DNA from: Chloranthus sessilifolius
Lineage: Eukaryota; Streptophyta; Magnoliopsida; Chloranthales; Chloranthaceae
Reading direction: 5' to 3'
DNA length: 64,000 bases
Assembly (NCBI GenBank): GCA_021018995.1
Contig: CM037585.1
Location: forward strand, 126,198,831-126,262,830
Made by a program: the position numbers and the translations under genes. The notes under the pieces are model-generated. The model saw only the letters and a list, made by a program, of their open reading frames with translations. It had not been told where the DNA came from and made no database searches. This document shows, piece after piece, positions 1 through 10,846 of this stretch; position 1 is the first letter of the stretch, and each line of letters starts with the position of its first letter.

Positions 1-2535
1 TCTCTTCTCGTATTTTTGTCTGCAAAATCGTTGATTAAAGTTGTATAGCCAATATTATCCACCAGATCATTTTCAATGGATAACATAGCTAATTCATTTA
101 ATCGTTCTTGTGACATCGTTGATCGAAGATATGATTTGATCAACTTCAGTTTTGAAAAACTTCTTTCACCAGAGGCAATTGTAACTGGTATAGTCAACTG
201 TATCCTATAAGCAATCCAGACATTTGGGTAACAACCATCCATTTGCTTCAAATAGTTCAGCACTTTAATCGATTTTTTTATTTCTTTGGGCAAAGTATCT
301 TTCAAGCCTTTCAATTCTGAAGATAAATCTAGCCCATCAATATCAATATGCTTTTCATGTTTTAGAACATACTCAAGATTTGCGCAAAAAATCTTCAAAC
401 ATTCATCACTAACCGAACTTAGCTTCTTCAAATCATACAAAAGCCCAAAATGCTGCTCATATGTTTTAAACTATTCAAACCTATACTCAAGTAATGAAAG
501 GCCTTGATCAATAATATATGTGAAGTAATTAATTCTAAAAGATTCTTCAGCTAATTGTGACACTTCTTCACTTGTATCTCATCAAACTATTTCTTTCTTC
601 GAACAATGTGCTTTTCACGAAATATAGGCTCGATCCCCATTTCAATCGCAACTTCATTAGCTTCAATTAAGGCCTCTATGAATCCATTTTCCCTATATCT
701 TTTAAAATAAGTAGTGAGTCCTTCTAATTGCTGAAAAGCAATATTAATATTCATACTTTCTTGTTGAAGAAACTTGCTAACAGTATAAATAGCAAACAAT
801 AATTGTGCCAAATAATCATAGCTACTAAGAACTAATAACTCTCAAGTTCATTTGTTGCGAGAGATTGTGCTTAACTAGAACTTTTATCATCATTTTCACA
901 GGTTGACTCTGGTAGGATAAGTAGAACATCTCTTATTTCTGGAGCTTGGTATATTATTGTTTTAACACTTTAAACACGACTCTCCCAACGTGTTTTTGAT
1001 AGCCCCTTAACTGTGAAACCTTTCACATTATCCATCAAAATTTGTCATCGCTTTGGAGATGATGAAAATATTATGTATATACGTTGTACCACCCCGAAAA
1101 ATGTTAAAGCTTTAGGGCAAGAGTTCGTCATATCAGAAAGTGCAAGGTTAAGACTATGACAATCACATGGCGCGTAGAATGCTCTAGGATTTATTTCAAG
1201 TAATTTTTTATATACACCTTTGTGTTTTCCTTTCATATTAGAGCCATTGTCATATCTTTGTCCTCTTATATCATTAATATTGAGTCCAAGAGTCTTCAAA
1301 ACTTCTAAAAGAACATCAAAAAGCCTCTGCCCAGAAGTATCATTGACTTTAAAGAATTCCAGAAAGAACTCTTTAACTTGTATTTGACTTGTAGACTCAT
1401 CAACACATCGTATAGCAAGAGACATTTGCTCTTTATGGCTAATATCTGGAGTGCAATCAAGTATTATTGAATAATATTTCGCTACCTTGATTTTCTGAAT
1501 AATCTTACTAGTGATCGCATCTCCCATCATTTGTATCAACTCATTCTGAATTTTGAAACTTAGATAATGATAATAAATTTCTTTACTTTAGACTCGTCGA
1601 AGGTGTTCTCGCATTATTAGATCAAATTCGGCTATCATTTCAACTGTACCAAAAAAGATTTCATTCCTCTCTTGATAAATCTTTTCATTATCCCCTCGAA
1701 ATGCTATATTCTTAGATGCAAGAGTCTTCACGAGAGAAACAATCCTTATTAATACTTGTTTCCAATGCTCCTCTTTTTTTATTTTTTCTTGGACCTCTTT
1801 ATCAATTGTCTCATTCTTTTCCAATCTCAAACTTAACTCAATCCATTTGCTCATACTGGTAATATGCTCATTAGTCCTTTCATGACATTTTAATCTTTCG
1901 CTGAGATTATTCCAATCATTCAATCCTTCTTTAGCCAATTGAGTAGTTATTCCTTCTGTGAAAAATAATTTGCAACAGAAACCATAAGCTCTCTGGCTAG
2001 TATATGAATATACTAACCATTTCCTATCCTTATTTTCTCCATTTGCTAATTGTCACATATAATGGGAAGGCGAGAATTTCCTACCATGAATATTTTTCGA
2101 AAACTTCTCATTATTATCTCTCAAAGGACCCTTATCTACTAAGAAGTCTCTAATACTCTGTTGGACATTGTTCCAATTGGCCGGATCATAAATATTTAAA
2201 GGCCAATATTCTTTATAGTCATTCTCATTTATATTTTCTTCTTCATTGTCATCTTCCCCTTCATTCATCAAGTCTTTGTCTTCATGTTCTTCATTTTTGT
2301 CGTTTTCTTCGTTATTGCTCAAGTCTTTGTCTTAATGTTCATCATTCTTATCGTCTTCTTCGTTATTGCTCAAGTCTTTGAGCTCATGTTCTTCTTCTTC
2401 ATTAGTATTCACAACTTCTGTTTGTTTACTACTTCCAAAAAAATTGTAAATAGCTCGTGCTTGAGACTGAATAAGTTTTTTTATCTTTTTCTTCATTCTT
2501 TTCTCAGCTCCAGACGAATAGTTTCTATTAGGCAT
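1..2535 (-). pseudogene. hAT-superfamily transposase (ZMYM1/TTF-finger type), decayed, runs off left edge
   Basis: Reading the minus strand from 2535, the order is: an N-terminus (MPNRNYSSGAEKR) like the 'YPSG..KRKKK' start of plant hAT-like ZMYM1 proteins; an acidic repeat; 'IYDPANWNNVQQSIRDFLV' (about 2130-2190); a degraded TTF finger (WLVYSY...FCCKLF, about 1960-2035); a DUF4371-like core at 1045-1938 with [26 protein letters not shown] and [10 protein letters not shown]; a helical segment at 587-811; and a hAT dimerisation segment (LNELAMLSIEND) at about 1-110. In-frame stops and frameshifts at about 2332, 2053, 1587, 1042 and 580-810 show it is dead. A live copy would act as a nuclear cut-and-paste transposase. 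The C-terminal end lies outside the window and no terminal inverted repeat was found. It abuts the truncated 5' LTR of G1 near 2.6-2.7 kb. Confidence 0.85.
2271..2400 (-). repeat. 51-bp tandem repeat coding an acidic linker in the hAT transposase
   Basis: The string agtctttg recurs at 2271, 2322 and 2373, giving a 51 bp (17-codon) period with about 2.5 copies. It encodes Asn/Glu/Asp-rich repeats such as SNNEENDKNEEHEDKDL. The copy around 2332-2334 reads TAA on the minus strand where the neighbouring copy reads GAA, so one substitution inside the repeat closes the frame. Confidence 0.85.
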
Positions 2536-2689
2536 GATTTGAATGTGGTGTTTCTCAACTACAAATACAAGTTTAAGATAAGGGTAAGTTGATAACACCA
2601 TATAAAATGATTTATTCAAAATATATAAAATATATTTGTCGATCCTAAACCTCAACCTCATGCAGTGGCATAAAATTAGAACTGTCTTT

Positions 2690-2855
2690 TGTATGTGCCA
2701 GCTAGGCATATTAACTTTTCCGCTTTATGCAATTATTTGCTTTATCTCTTTATTATTGCTTGTTATACCAATATTCCGTATATATCCATGGGGCACGGTC
2801 TGGAGGATCGTGCTAATGGCATGGGTTTCAGGGTGCCAAAATTCGGGCTGTCACA
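2690..2855 (+). repeat. G1 5' LTR remnant (3' end only)
   Basis: The segment ends in ...CGGGCTGTCACA directly before the PBS, the usual ...TCACA end of the LTRs here (compare 42793 and 60082). Only about 150 bp are recognisable. The start is approximate because the rest was lost next to the hAT pseudogene. Confidence 0.6.
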
Positions 2856-2870
2856 GTTGGTATCAAAGCA
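2856..2870 (+). other. Primer binding site of G1 (initiator Met tRNA)
   Basis: GTTGGTATCAAAGCA follows the LTR end at once. It matches the TGGTATCAGAGC-type site complementary to the 3' end of plant initiator-Met tRNA, used by most plant LTR retrotransposons. Confidence 0.85.
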
Positions 2871-2957
2871 TTTTCTTTTAGAAATTCTGACAATCATTCT
2901 TTTGTCAGAACATAGGGACTTCTGCTAACGAAACCTTAGTTTCGCGTGCAGATCGTT

Positions 2958-4354
2958 ATGTCTTTTAGAGGAAGGGGCCGACCCTGGGGCGGCCATAGTA
3001 GAAGCTTGCATAGTCGAGATGATTTTATCTCGGACGCGAATAGAGGGCCTATAGGAGATAGAGGGGCTTCTGGCAGTGGTGGCCAAGGGAGCTATGATCA
3101 GGCAGAGAACCAAGATTGAGATAGTCAGGATCAAGATCAAAGAGAACAAGAGAGGGTTAGAGAAAGAAACGAAGATAGAGAGGAGCGTCAGAGGATGATG
3201 CACACCATGGAGACCATGGCGGTTGCTATGGCTCAACAGGCAGCATCCTTGGCAGCTCATACTGCCCACGAGCAGCATCAGCCACCGACACCTCCAGGGC
3301 TCCGACACTGCCAGTGCTTTCTACTTTTACTAAGTTTAGGAGGATGAGACCTCCTAGCTTTTCGGGGCAGGCAGAGCCCATGGCAGCCGAGAACTGGCTA
3401 AGTGAGATGGAGAAGGTGTTTAGTGTGCTCACTTGTACAGAGGACGAGAGCGTCCGTTGGGCAGCCTATATGTTGGATGGAGAGGCTGGGCCTTGGTGGA
3501 AGTCCATTTCACGGACTAGGGCTCAGGAGACTCCAGATTTGCCATGGACTTGGAATGAGTTCATGGAGGAATTTAATAAATAGTACTTCCCTGAAGTGGT
3601 GAGGAACCAAATGGAGATTCAATTTCTACAACTTGTTCAAGGAAAGATGACTGTTAGAGAGTATGGGGTGGAGTTCATTCGACTCGCTCGCTTCGGCCCG
3701 ACTACGTCATCACAGAGATGATGAAAGCGAAGAGGTTTCAGTAAGGATTGAAGCCGGACGTGAAGGGAGGAGTATCACCATTCCAGTTAAGGACCTATGG
3801 AGAGGTCATGAGCAAGGCCTTAGTGGTAGAGGAAGAAAATAATAATAAATACCGCCAGAGGGAGCAACAAGAAAGGTGGAATACTGACCAGAGCAGGACG
3901 GGGAATTATGAACCGGTGAATAAAAAGCCTAGATTCGTACCAAACAATCAGAAACTACCGTTCCAAGGAGGTTATGGGAGACCGGCGCAGCAGACCAATC
4001 AGCAGAAATTTTCATTGCTTGCGTTGGGGAGGCCGATGAGATATGAGAGCCCTGCTATCACTACCGGAGTGACAGTTACACAGGGATTCCCGCGAGCGGC
4101 TTCTTCCACACCTCATGAGACTTGTGCCAAGTGTGGCAGGTCTCATAGAACTGCTGACTGTAGGCAGGGTACTTCAGGTTATTTTTGATGTGTCAAGGTG
4201 GGCCACCTGATCAAAGATTGCCCCGAGGTGAACAAAGGGAAGACGGCTTCAGCTCCTATGCCACGACCTATACAAGCAAGGAAGTCGATCGTCCAGGGGA
4301 GAGCCTACGCAGTCACAGCTCAAGAGGCTCAAAATACGAATGATGTGATCCAAG
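2958..4354 (+). pseudogene. G1 gag, broken
   Basis: It starts at ATG 2958 (MSFRGRGRPWGG). An N-terminal linker is followed by the retrotransposon gag capsid region at about 3314-3700 (RMRPPSFSGQAEPMAAENWL, GPWWKS, WNEFMEEFNK, GKMTVREY) and a linker with FQLRTYGEVMSKAL. A CCHC pair lies at about 4123-4222 (CAKCGRSHRTADC, then a damaged VGHLIKDCP). Damage: TGA near 3117, frameshift near 3300, TAG at 3581, frameshift near 3700, TAA at 3742 and TGA in the second knuckle. Gag would form the virus-like particle and bind RNA. The reading frame reaches the splice donor at 4355. Confidence 0.85.
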
Positions 4355-4501
4355 GTGAGATTTTCTTTTAAATAAAGAACTTCAATTCTTTAAAATTTTA
4401 GATAGAGAAGGTGCATCCATTTAGAAAATATAAGAGAACTTGCATGTGACAAATTCTAGTATGATGATAGACATTATATATATATGTGTATGTATGATTA
4501 G
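4355..4501 (+). other. Candidate spliceosomal intron between G1 gag and protease
   Basis: This 147 bp AT-rich segment begins GTGAGATTTTC and ends GTATGATTAG. Removing it joins GTG ATC CAA G to GT ACA TTA CAA, giving VIQ-G-TLQIYKK, which leads straight into the protease (VLIDPGSTHSF). Unspliced, the frame stops soon after (VIQGEIFF*). Element A has a 140 bp insertion at the same codon and phase (43786-43925). Splicing is inferred from the sequence alone. Confidence 0.7.
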
Positions 4502-6480
4502 GTACATTACAAATTTATAAGAAGGGAAGCGACGTGACATACGAAGCTCAAGTGTTGATAGACCCGGGGTCTACCCACTCATTTGTTACCCCTCGCTTCA
4601 CAAAGAGGATGAAAGTCAACCCAGAGGAGTTAGACTTCGTTTTAACCGTGACTGTTCCTACTGGGAAATCGGTTGATACTAAAAGGGGTTGCAACTCCAT
4701 GATCGTGAGTCATGGATGGAGACGTCTTTGAACTACCGGCGAACCTAATCCTGTTAGACATGCAAGGATTCAACATGATCCTTGACATGGATTGGCTATC
4801 GGCTCACTGTGCGATGGTAGATTGCAAGAATAAGGTCGTCATCTTCAGACCAAATACGAGGAGATCGTTCTGATTTCGAGGAGAAAGGTTGATGCATATG
4901 CCACTTATCTCGACAGTCAGGGCCGAGCAATTGATTAGCAAGGGGTGCAGTGGATACGTGGCATTCTTGAAGGAAGATAAAGGCGAGAAGAATGCTATCT
5001 CCAAGATAGCTGTGGTGCGAGAATTTGGAGATGTATTTTCGGAGGAATTACTTGGATTACCTTCAAAGAGAGAAGTAGAATTCGCTATCGACTTAGCACC
5101 AGGAACGGAGCCTGTGTCTGAAGCACCATATAGAATGGCTCCTGCTAAGTTGAAGGAATTGAAAGAGCAGTTGCAAGAGTTAATGGACAAGGGGTTTGTT
5201 AGACCGAGCGTGTCTCCATGGGGAGCACCGGTCTTATTTGTAAAGAAGAAAGATGGGTCAATACGTCTGTGCATTGATATCGACAATTGAACAAACTTAC
5301 CATTAAGAATCGATACCCTTTGCCTAGGATAGATGACCTGCTTGATCAACTGCAAGGAGCAAGATACTTTTCCAAGATCGATCTGAGATCTGGATACCAT
5401 TAGTTGAGAGTCAAGGCAGAGGATATTCAGAAGACTACATTCAGGACTCGGTATGGACACTATGAATTCCTAGTGATGCTGTTTGGGTTGACAAATGCCT
5501 CAGCGTCATTCATGGATCTGATGAATAGGGTGTTTAAACCACATCTAGACTCTTGTGTCATAGTGTTTGTTGACGACATCCTGATCTATTCAAAATCAAA
5601 AGAAGAGCATGAGAAGCATTTAAGAATAGCCCTACAGACTTTACGTGAACACCAACTGTATGCCAAGCTTAACAAATACGAGTTTTGGTTAGAAGAAGTT
5701 AGCATTTTGGGACACGTTGTCTCAAAGCATGGTGTGACTGTAGATCTAGCAAAAATCGAAGCAGTGGTGAATTGGGAGCAACCAAAGACCGTAACCGACA
5801 TCCGTAGTTTCCTTGGATTAGCGAGTTACTATCGACGTTTCGTTGAGGGTTTTTCAAAAATATCAGGACCACTCACGAGACTTACACGGAAAGATGCAAG
5901 GTTCGAATGGAGTGAGGCATGCGAGAAGAGTTTTCAAAAACTCAAGAAGAGGATGCTTGCGATTCCTTGACGATGGAGGGTTCGCGATTATCTGATGATA
6001 CTTCGTATAGTGGTTTGGATTGCATGCATAATCAACATAGAAAGGTGATAACGTACGGATCGAGACAGTTGAAAGAGCATGAGAAGAATTACCCGACACA
6101 TGACCTGGAACTAGCAGCGATCATATTTGCGCTGAAGATTTGGCGACATTACTTGTACGGTGAGACTTTTGAGATTTTCATCGATCACAAGAGCCTCAAA
6201 TATCTGTTTACACAGAAGGAACTAAATATGAGGCAGCGCAGATGGATGGAGTTTCTCAAGGACTATGACTGTTCTATACAGTACCATCCAGGCAATGCTA
6301 ATGTAGTAGCCGGCGCCTTGAGTCGGAAGGATTCAGCTTAATTGGCTAGTTTAATTTTGGGTATGCACAGATGGAAGTTGTTTGAGGATCTGGCACTGTA
6401 TGATGCGAACATTGAGCCAAAAGCTATAGGAGCCTTTTTGGCTAACATATTAGTGAGACCAGTGATATTTAAACATATAA
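4502..6480 (+). pseudogene. G1 pol: protease, reverse transcriptase, RNase H; broken
   Basis: Protease lies at about 4534-4860 with LIDPGSTHSF and a one-base frameshift near 4715. The linker and RT lie at about 4889-5800 ([48 protein letters not shown]), with a one-base deletion near 5280 and TAG at 5401-5403 where element A has CAG. The RNase H region at about 5800-6340 includes [29 protein letters not shown] and [10 protein letters not shown], with a deletion and frameshift near 5970. Recognisable pol sequence stops at about 6480. The integrase zinc finger, DDE core and chromodomain present in element A are all absent. Confidence 0.88.
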
Positions 6481-7640
6481 AGTACCATCCAGGTCTGCCT
6501 GTTTTACCAAGGGTTGGTGGAGGGTCCTATCGACGACATTGTTATGACCACGATTGATGGTCGCGACTACACCTTCACCCGTCGCCACATCCACGAAGCC
6601 CTAGAATGTTATTCGGACTTCGTGCCCGAGACCACCCTCTTACCACCCTTCGCGGAAGAGGTGAGATTTGAAGAAATTATGACCCGGATGACCAATGGAA
6701 AGAAAGGGTGGGGATCCTCTATTAGGAGGGTCTATCTCCCCCACTATATGTGGATGCTTGATTCCATCATCAAGTGCAACCTCTACCCGATGCGTCACGA
6801 TACCTAGCGGGTAGAGTTAGTTCAACAGGCTTTGTACTTGACTTTCTGTGGCCGTTGGTTTGACGCCACCAAGATCATCCTGGAGGGGATGGTCTATATA
6901 AAAGGAAAGTTGATGAAGGGCAATTTGAGGCCCAAAGAGAAGATGCCCTATGCTCGCCTCATTTCCAGCGTGCTGGAGTGTTACTCAGACACTCCAGGAT
7001 ATGCCATCTCACCTCATGAGGAGCGAGCTACGGACCACCGAAGCATTACTCGATCGCTTCATGGGGTCGTAGTTATCGGTTGCTAAAGCGGACCCTACCA
7101 GCTCAGGGCCCAGCAACAGCAGCAACACTAGTAGCACCACTATCACCCCCAGCACCACATCAGGACCCACCTGTGGGGGGAGCACACCCCATCCATCCAC
7201 CAGTTGAAGGGGCACCCTCGCATACCACCGCATTGCCTATGCCGCCGTCACAGTCAGCGGCTACCACACCCACTTCTTCATATCGCCAGCCAGCGGCTCG
7301 CCTAGCGCCCACTATAGAGGATGTGTTGGCTCGGATGGAGGCCAACAATGAGAGGATGAACCGGTGGATGGACTTCTTGATGTACTATACCTTACGGTAC
7401 ATCTATTCATTAGATTACCAGCAGCGCCTCGCGCAGGAAGAGATGTGGACTACGGGCCGGACAGCTTTCCATATGGGTGCCGCTTTTCACGCGAGTACCT
7501 CTACTGCCGATGCATCTGGCTCGGCGCCCCAACAGTACGAGTAGCCTGCTGCGGCGAGCTAGCCACCACCAGAGCAGCCAGCACAGACAGAGCAGCCTGC
7601 TCCAGCACTAGATCAGCCAGGAGAGGGGGCAGCGTGAGCA
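6481..7640 (+). pseudogene. Foreign ORF captured in G1 (Transposase_32/PMD-like), broken
   Basis: In one frame from about 6514 to 7080, with an internal TAG at 6805-6807, the translation includes IDGRDYTFTRRHIHEALE, RRVYLPHYMWMLDSIIKCNL and MPYARLISSVL. This resembles the 'putative plant transposon protein domain' family found in extra ORFs of plant elements. A frame change near 7060-7080 leads to a Pro/Ala/Ser/Thr-rich tail and a helical end (LARMEANNERMNRWMDFL) in 7080-7544. GC content looks higher than in the flanks. It sits where integrase should be. Family assignment is tentative and function unknown. It could be host-derived or come from another element. Confidence 0.55.
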
Positions 7641-7907
7641 CCTGATGATGGTGTTATTTTGTTGGGCATTTTGTGCTGTTATATTTAAATTGTAAATTGT
7701 AAGTAGCGAGAACAGTAAATGAAATATTGTAAATTTTGGAAATCGATAATGAAATCTAATTTATTTTTGAGAAATTCATTGCATTACCTTCTGTTTCTTG
7801 CACTGTGTGATGTATACGTCGTCTTCTGTGTGTGGGTACGCGACACCCCAGTGTGTGGGGTACCCAACCGACACACCTTTGGATTATTTTCGAGGATGAA
7901 AATTCCC
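7641..7907 (+). other. G1 3' untranslated region
   Basis: No coding signal. It contains GGATTATTTTCGAGGATGAA next to the polypurine tract. Nearly the same wording precedes the polypurine tract of element A (about 47978-47998) and, less closely, of the B elements. Confidence 0.55.
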
Positions 7908-7920
7908 AAGGTGGGGAGAA
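7908..7920 (+). other. Polypurine tract of G1
   Basis: AAGGTGGGGAGAA lies directly before the TG of the 3' LTR and would prime plus-strand synthesis. Confidence 0.85.
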
Positions 7921-8130
7921 TGTAATATCCTAAAAAATTGAGCATTAAATATTGACCTTGGGATCCGTGCCTGACTGGTCGTAGGTTTGACTAAGTGATG
8001 GTCAAACAAGTGGACTCATGAAGTTATGTGCTAGTGTGAGATAATGTGACCTAAGTGTAGTGTAAGGTGTTAAATTAGAGTCACATACACCTTTCTCTGG
8101 TGTATGCGCTTAACACCAAAACAAAAAAGA

Positions 8131-8140
8131 GGATATAAGG
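8131..8140 (+). promoter_or_regulatory. TATA-like box in G1 3' LTR
   Basis: GGATATAAGG lies about 210 bp into the LTR and is followed about 40 bp later by a GAGAGAG-rich tract. The other LTRs here also have a TATA box 180-270 bp from their start. Confidence 0.5.
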
Positions 8141-8504
8141 GTTTAATAACCCTAGAATCCTTTTGTTTGGTTGTTGAAGAGAGAGTTAAGAAGAGAGAGA
8201 GAGAGAAGGAAATTAATTACTAAAAAGTTATTGTGGTTGGATTGGAAGGAAGATTGAGCATTTAATGTCGGATTTCAACGCATGAGGAGTAGTTGAAGCA
8301 AAAGCTGGAGCCCTAGCCATTCCAACCTATATATTGATCAATTTGAGATTGATTGAAGGTGAGTTTCTAATTGAAGTAAATGCATAGATTGTAGGTGATT
8401 AAAATCAGTCAAATGTAGCTAACAGATAGATTAAAGGCTTAGAAAAAGGAAGGAAAAAGAAAAGGAAAAGATTTGGAAGAACAGCTCGAAAGGGGGCTGA
8501 ATCT

Positions 8505-8895
8505 GGCCAAATCGATTAATCGAAATCGAGGTTCGATTAATCAATTTTGGTCTAGAAGTTGAAAAGTCAGGGATGCCTGATTTCGATTAATCGATCTGGA
8601 GATCGATTAATCGATTTTGAAGTTCGATTAATCAATTTGAAAATTGACTAATCGACTGGGTACCTCCAGTGGCTGGAGAGAAAGGACTTGGGAAAATCGA
8701 CTAAACGACTTGGGAAATCGATTAATCGATTTTGGATTTTGATTAATCGATTTGGGATTGACTAATCGATTTCGAACTTTGGACCACTCGATTTGAAAAT
8801 CGACTTTACTATGTTGGGGATTTCGATTAATCGATTTGGGATCGATTAATCGATTTTGGATCTCGATTAATCGATTTGGGATTGATTAATCGATT
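8505..8895. repeat. CGATTAATCGA palindrome cluster in G1 LTR
   Basis: More than a dozen copies or near-copies of TCGATTAATCGATTT occur within about 390 bp, many self-complementary. They lie about 590-970 bp from the LTR start. Confidence 0.85.
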
Positions 8896-9189
8896 TTGGC
8901 AGTTTCACTTGACTTTACAGTTTGACCTTGGGATTCATGGAGGGTCTAGGACCTTTTTTATTATATCTTTAGTGATGTGTTGCATGTGTTGTGATGTACC
9001 ATAGGTGGTACGTGTGAAAGCAAGCACAAGGAGCCGTGTGGGACCTTGAGGCTTGGACATTCGGAGACCTGAGGTAGGGAACACCTTGAACATGTACTTT
9101 AATTGCAAGAGAATGTATGTAGTGATATAGAACTCAAACTGAAAATGCTTTATCTATGTAAATCTTTGTGAAAAGGGTACGTGTGTGAC

Positions 9190-10846
9190 ACCATAAATGC
9201 TTCTCTTATTAATGACTTAAAAATCGTAACTTAAATCAATCTCCTAGGCATTTGTAGCTTGGGTGCCGGAGATTTTCGATTGGAACCCCTACCTAACCAT
9301 CGTAGTTCAATGAACACTTTTCAGAAGATGCTACAAGCCTCTACATTATGAGGGTAACTTGTGTCATTCGAATATACCGTCAACACAGTTCAAAGAATTG
9401 AAGGGTTCATTCGTGCGAACCTTAAATCAAATGCAAATTCTAACATATAATTCAGTGTATTTTAATACATAACTAGATTCGGAGTTCTGAGTTCAAATGC
9501 TAATCAAATTCAAGGCGGATTCAAATCAAATTCGGAGTTCTTAATCATGTTCAAAAGCGATTTCATATTATCACAACATGGTATTCATATTAATTGAGAC
9601 AAAAATGTACTTAATATTGAGATTCCCCTACCTTAAGTTTGTTTCCGTTCAAACGATACAAAATCCTTATCTATGTCTCTCGCTCTCAACCTAGTTCATA
9701 CAAAGACCACGTATTACGTGTCAATAACGTCGAAAACGGTTTGGTTCATAGTTTCCTAGAGCTTTCCCAAGAAAACTGAACCAATAAAAAATAGAGTAAA
9801 TCGATCGATCGATTTGCAAAGGCAAGGAAATTCGATCGATTGATTTGCAAAGGCAAGGAAATTCGATCGATCGATTTCCCTAGACCATTTTACACCTCCC
9901 CGTTCTATACCCTGTTCCATACAATTCGATCGATCGATTCCTTCAGAAACTCAAATTTGATCGATCGATTTCCAAATAGATCGATCAATTCCTTCATAAA
10001 TTCAAAGTCGATTGATAGATTTTAAAAATCGATCGTTCGATTCCTTTAGAATCCTGCCTCTCTCAGTCCTGTCAAAATCGATCGTTCGATTTTGACAGAT
10101 TCTTTAACCCATTCGGGCTTCCTTTCCTTGGTTCCTTTTTCCCAAAAATTCATCCAATACAACACAAATTCCATCCACACATCTATCTAAGCTTATAGTA
10201 GTCATCTACTACTTAATTACACAAGATTGCTCACGTTTTCTTGGCCGATTACTGGCTTTCGAGAAAGGTTGCCACAGAGGGTTTCGGAGCTGAATTCGTG
10301 GATTCTCTCGGCAAGCAAATCGGAATGAAGTTCAACGAAGCTCCTCACCTAGCACAAATGTTCCCCATCATCTCAATTTGCGAGTGATGTATCTACGACG
10401 AATGATTTATCCTTGTTCGAAATTACACTTCTTCACACTCTTAGATCCAAGATATGTCGAAGCTCAATGACTTCTAATGGTCAGGATCTACTAAGCAGAA
10501 TTCTCATAATGCTCGACACGTTCTTTGCACCGGAACCCAAGCTTGTGGGACAATCTTCTCCCTTCTCTCTTATAAAGCCAAACTAGGAGGAATAAATACC
10601 TTGATATTTATTTAAGAAGTCTTATCCACTTGCTTTAAGGAAATATATTGGGTGTTTAGCAGGTACATTCTGATTCGGTGTATGGCTTACTCCTAACAGC
10701 CAAACAAGAGTATATACCTACCTTGAACACTTATTTTTATTCTCACTAACTATTTAGTCGAAAAGTTAAAAGCGACATTGTTCACTGTGCAAGACACGCA
10801 CACGTGGTTGGTCGCGTTCGGTTCCGAAATTTTCCGGGACATTACA
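9190..10846 (-). repeat. Gypsy-type LTR, inverted, truncated at its 3' side
   Basis: Read on the minus strand it starts TGTAATGTCCCGGAAAATTT at 10846, with a TATA-like box (TTTATAAG) near 10570 and a CGATCGAT cluster at 9799-10097. The segment at about 9270-9440 (ACAAGCCTCTACATTATGAG) aligns with the minus-strand LTR at about 24680 and with the reverse complement of element A's LTR near 42010. Only about 75 bp follow that block, against about 700 bp in element A, so the 3' end is missing. No TSD was found: ACGTG before the TGTGACA at 9184 against TCCTT after 10846. Confidence 0.65.
9799..10097. repeat. CGATCGAT palindrome cluster in the inverted LTR
   Basis: Repeated ATCGATCGATCGAT and one-base variants occur every 30-50 bp. 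On the LTR's own strand this is about 750-1050 bp from its start. Confidence 0.85.

Larger units (their letters stand above)
2690..9183 (+). mobile_element. Ty3/gypsy chromovirus-like retrotransposon 'G1', defective, integrase replaced
   Basis: The order is truncated 5' LTR, Met-tRNA PBS (2856), gag, a spliceosomal-type insertion (4355-4501), protease, RT and RNase H, a foreign ORF (about 6481-7640), a polypurine tract (7908-7920) and a 3' LTR starting TGTAATATCC at 7921. Pol resembles element A (40328-50483) throughout, so both are probably Tekay/Del-like chromoviruses. G1 has no recognisable integrase or chromodomain. Its 5' LTR is cut at the hAT boundary and its 3' LTR at the junction with an inverted LTR, so no TSD can be read. 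Many stops and frameshifts make it inactive. Confidence 0.85.
7921..9183 (+). repeat. G1 3' LTR, truncated at its 3' side
   Basis: It starts TGTAATATCCTAAAAAATTG right after the polypurine tract. A TATA-like box (8131) and an ATCGATTAATCGAT-rich block (8505-8895) follow. It never reaches the ...TCACA end seen in the 5' remnant and meets an inverted LTR near 9.18-9.27 kb. The exact breakpoint is uncertain. Confidence 0.75.

Noticed and set aside
286..507. Plus-strand ORF of 73 codons
   Set aside because: Lies opposite the hAT transposase pseudogene; shadow frame with no recognisable motif.
2284..2592. Plus-strand hydrophobic ORF resembling a membrane protein
   Set aside because: It is the antisense of the acidic Glu/Asp/Asn repeat, which yields Phe/Val/Ile on the opposite strand.
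6514..7544. An intact host gene
   Set aside because: It is bounded by pol and the polypurine tract of G1, has an internal TAG and a frame change, and no separate promoter or splice pattern is visible.
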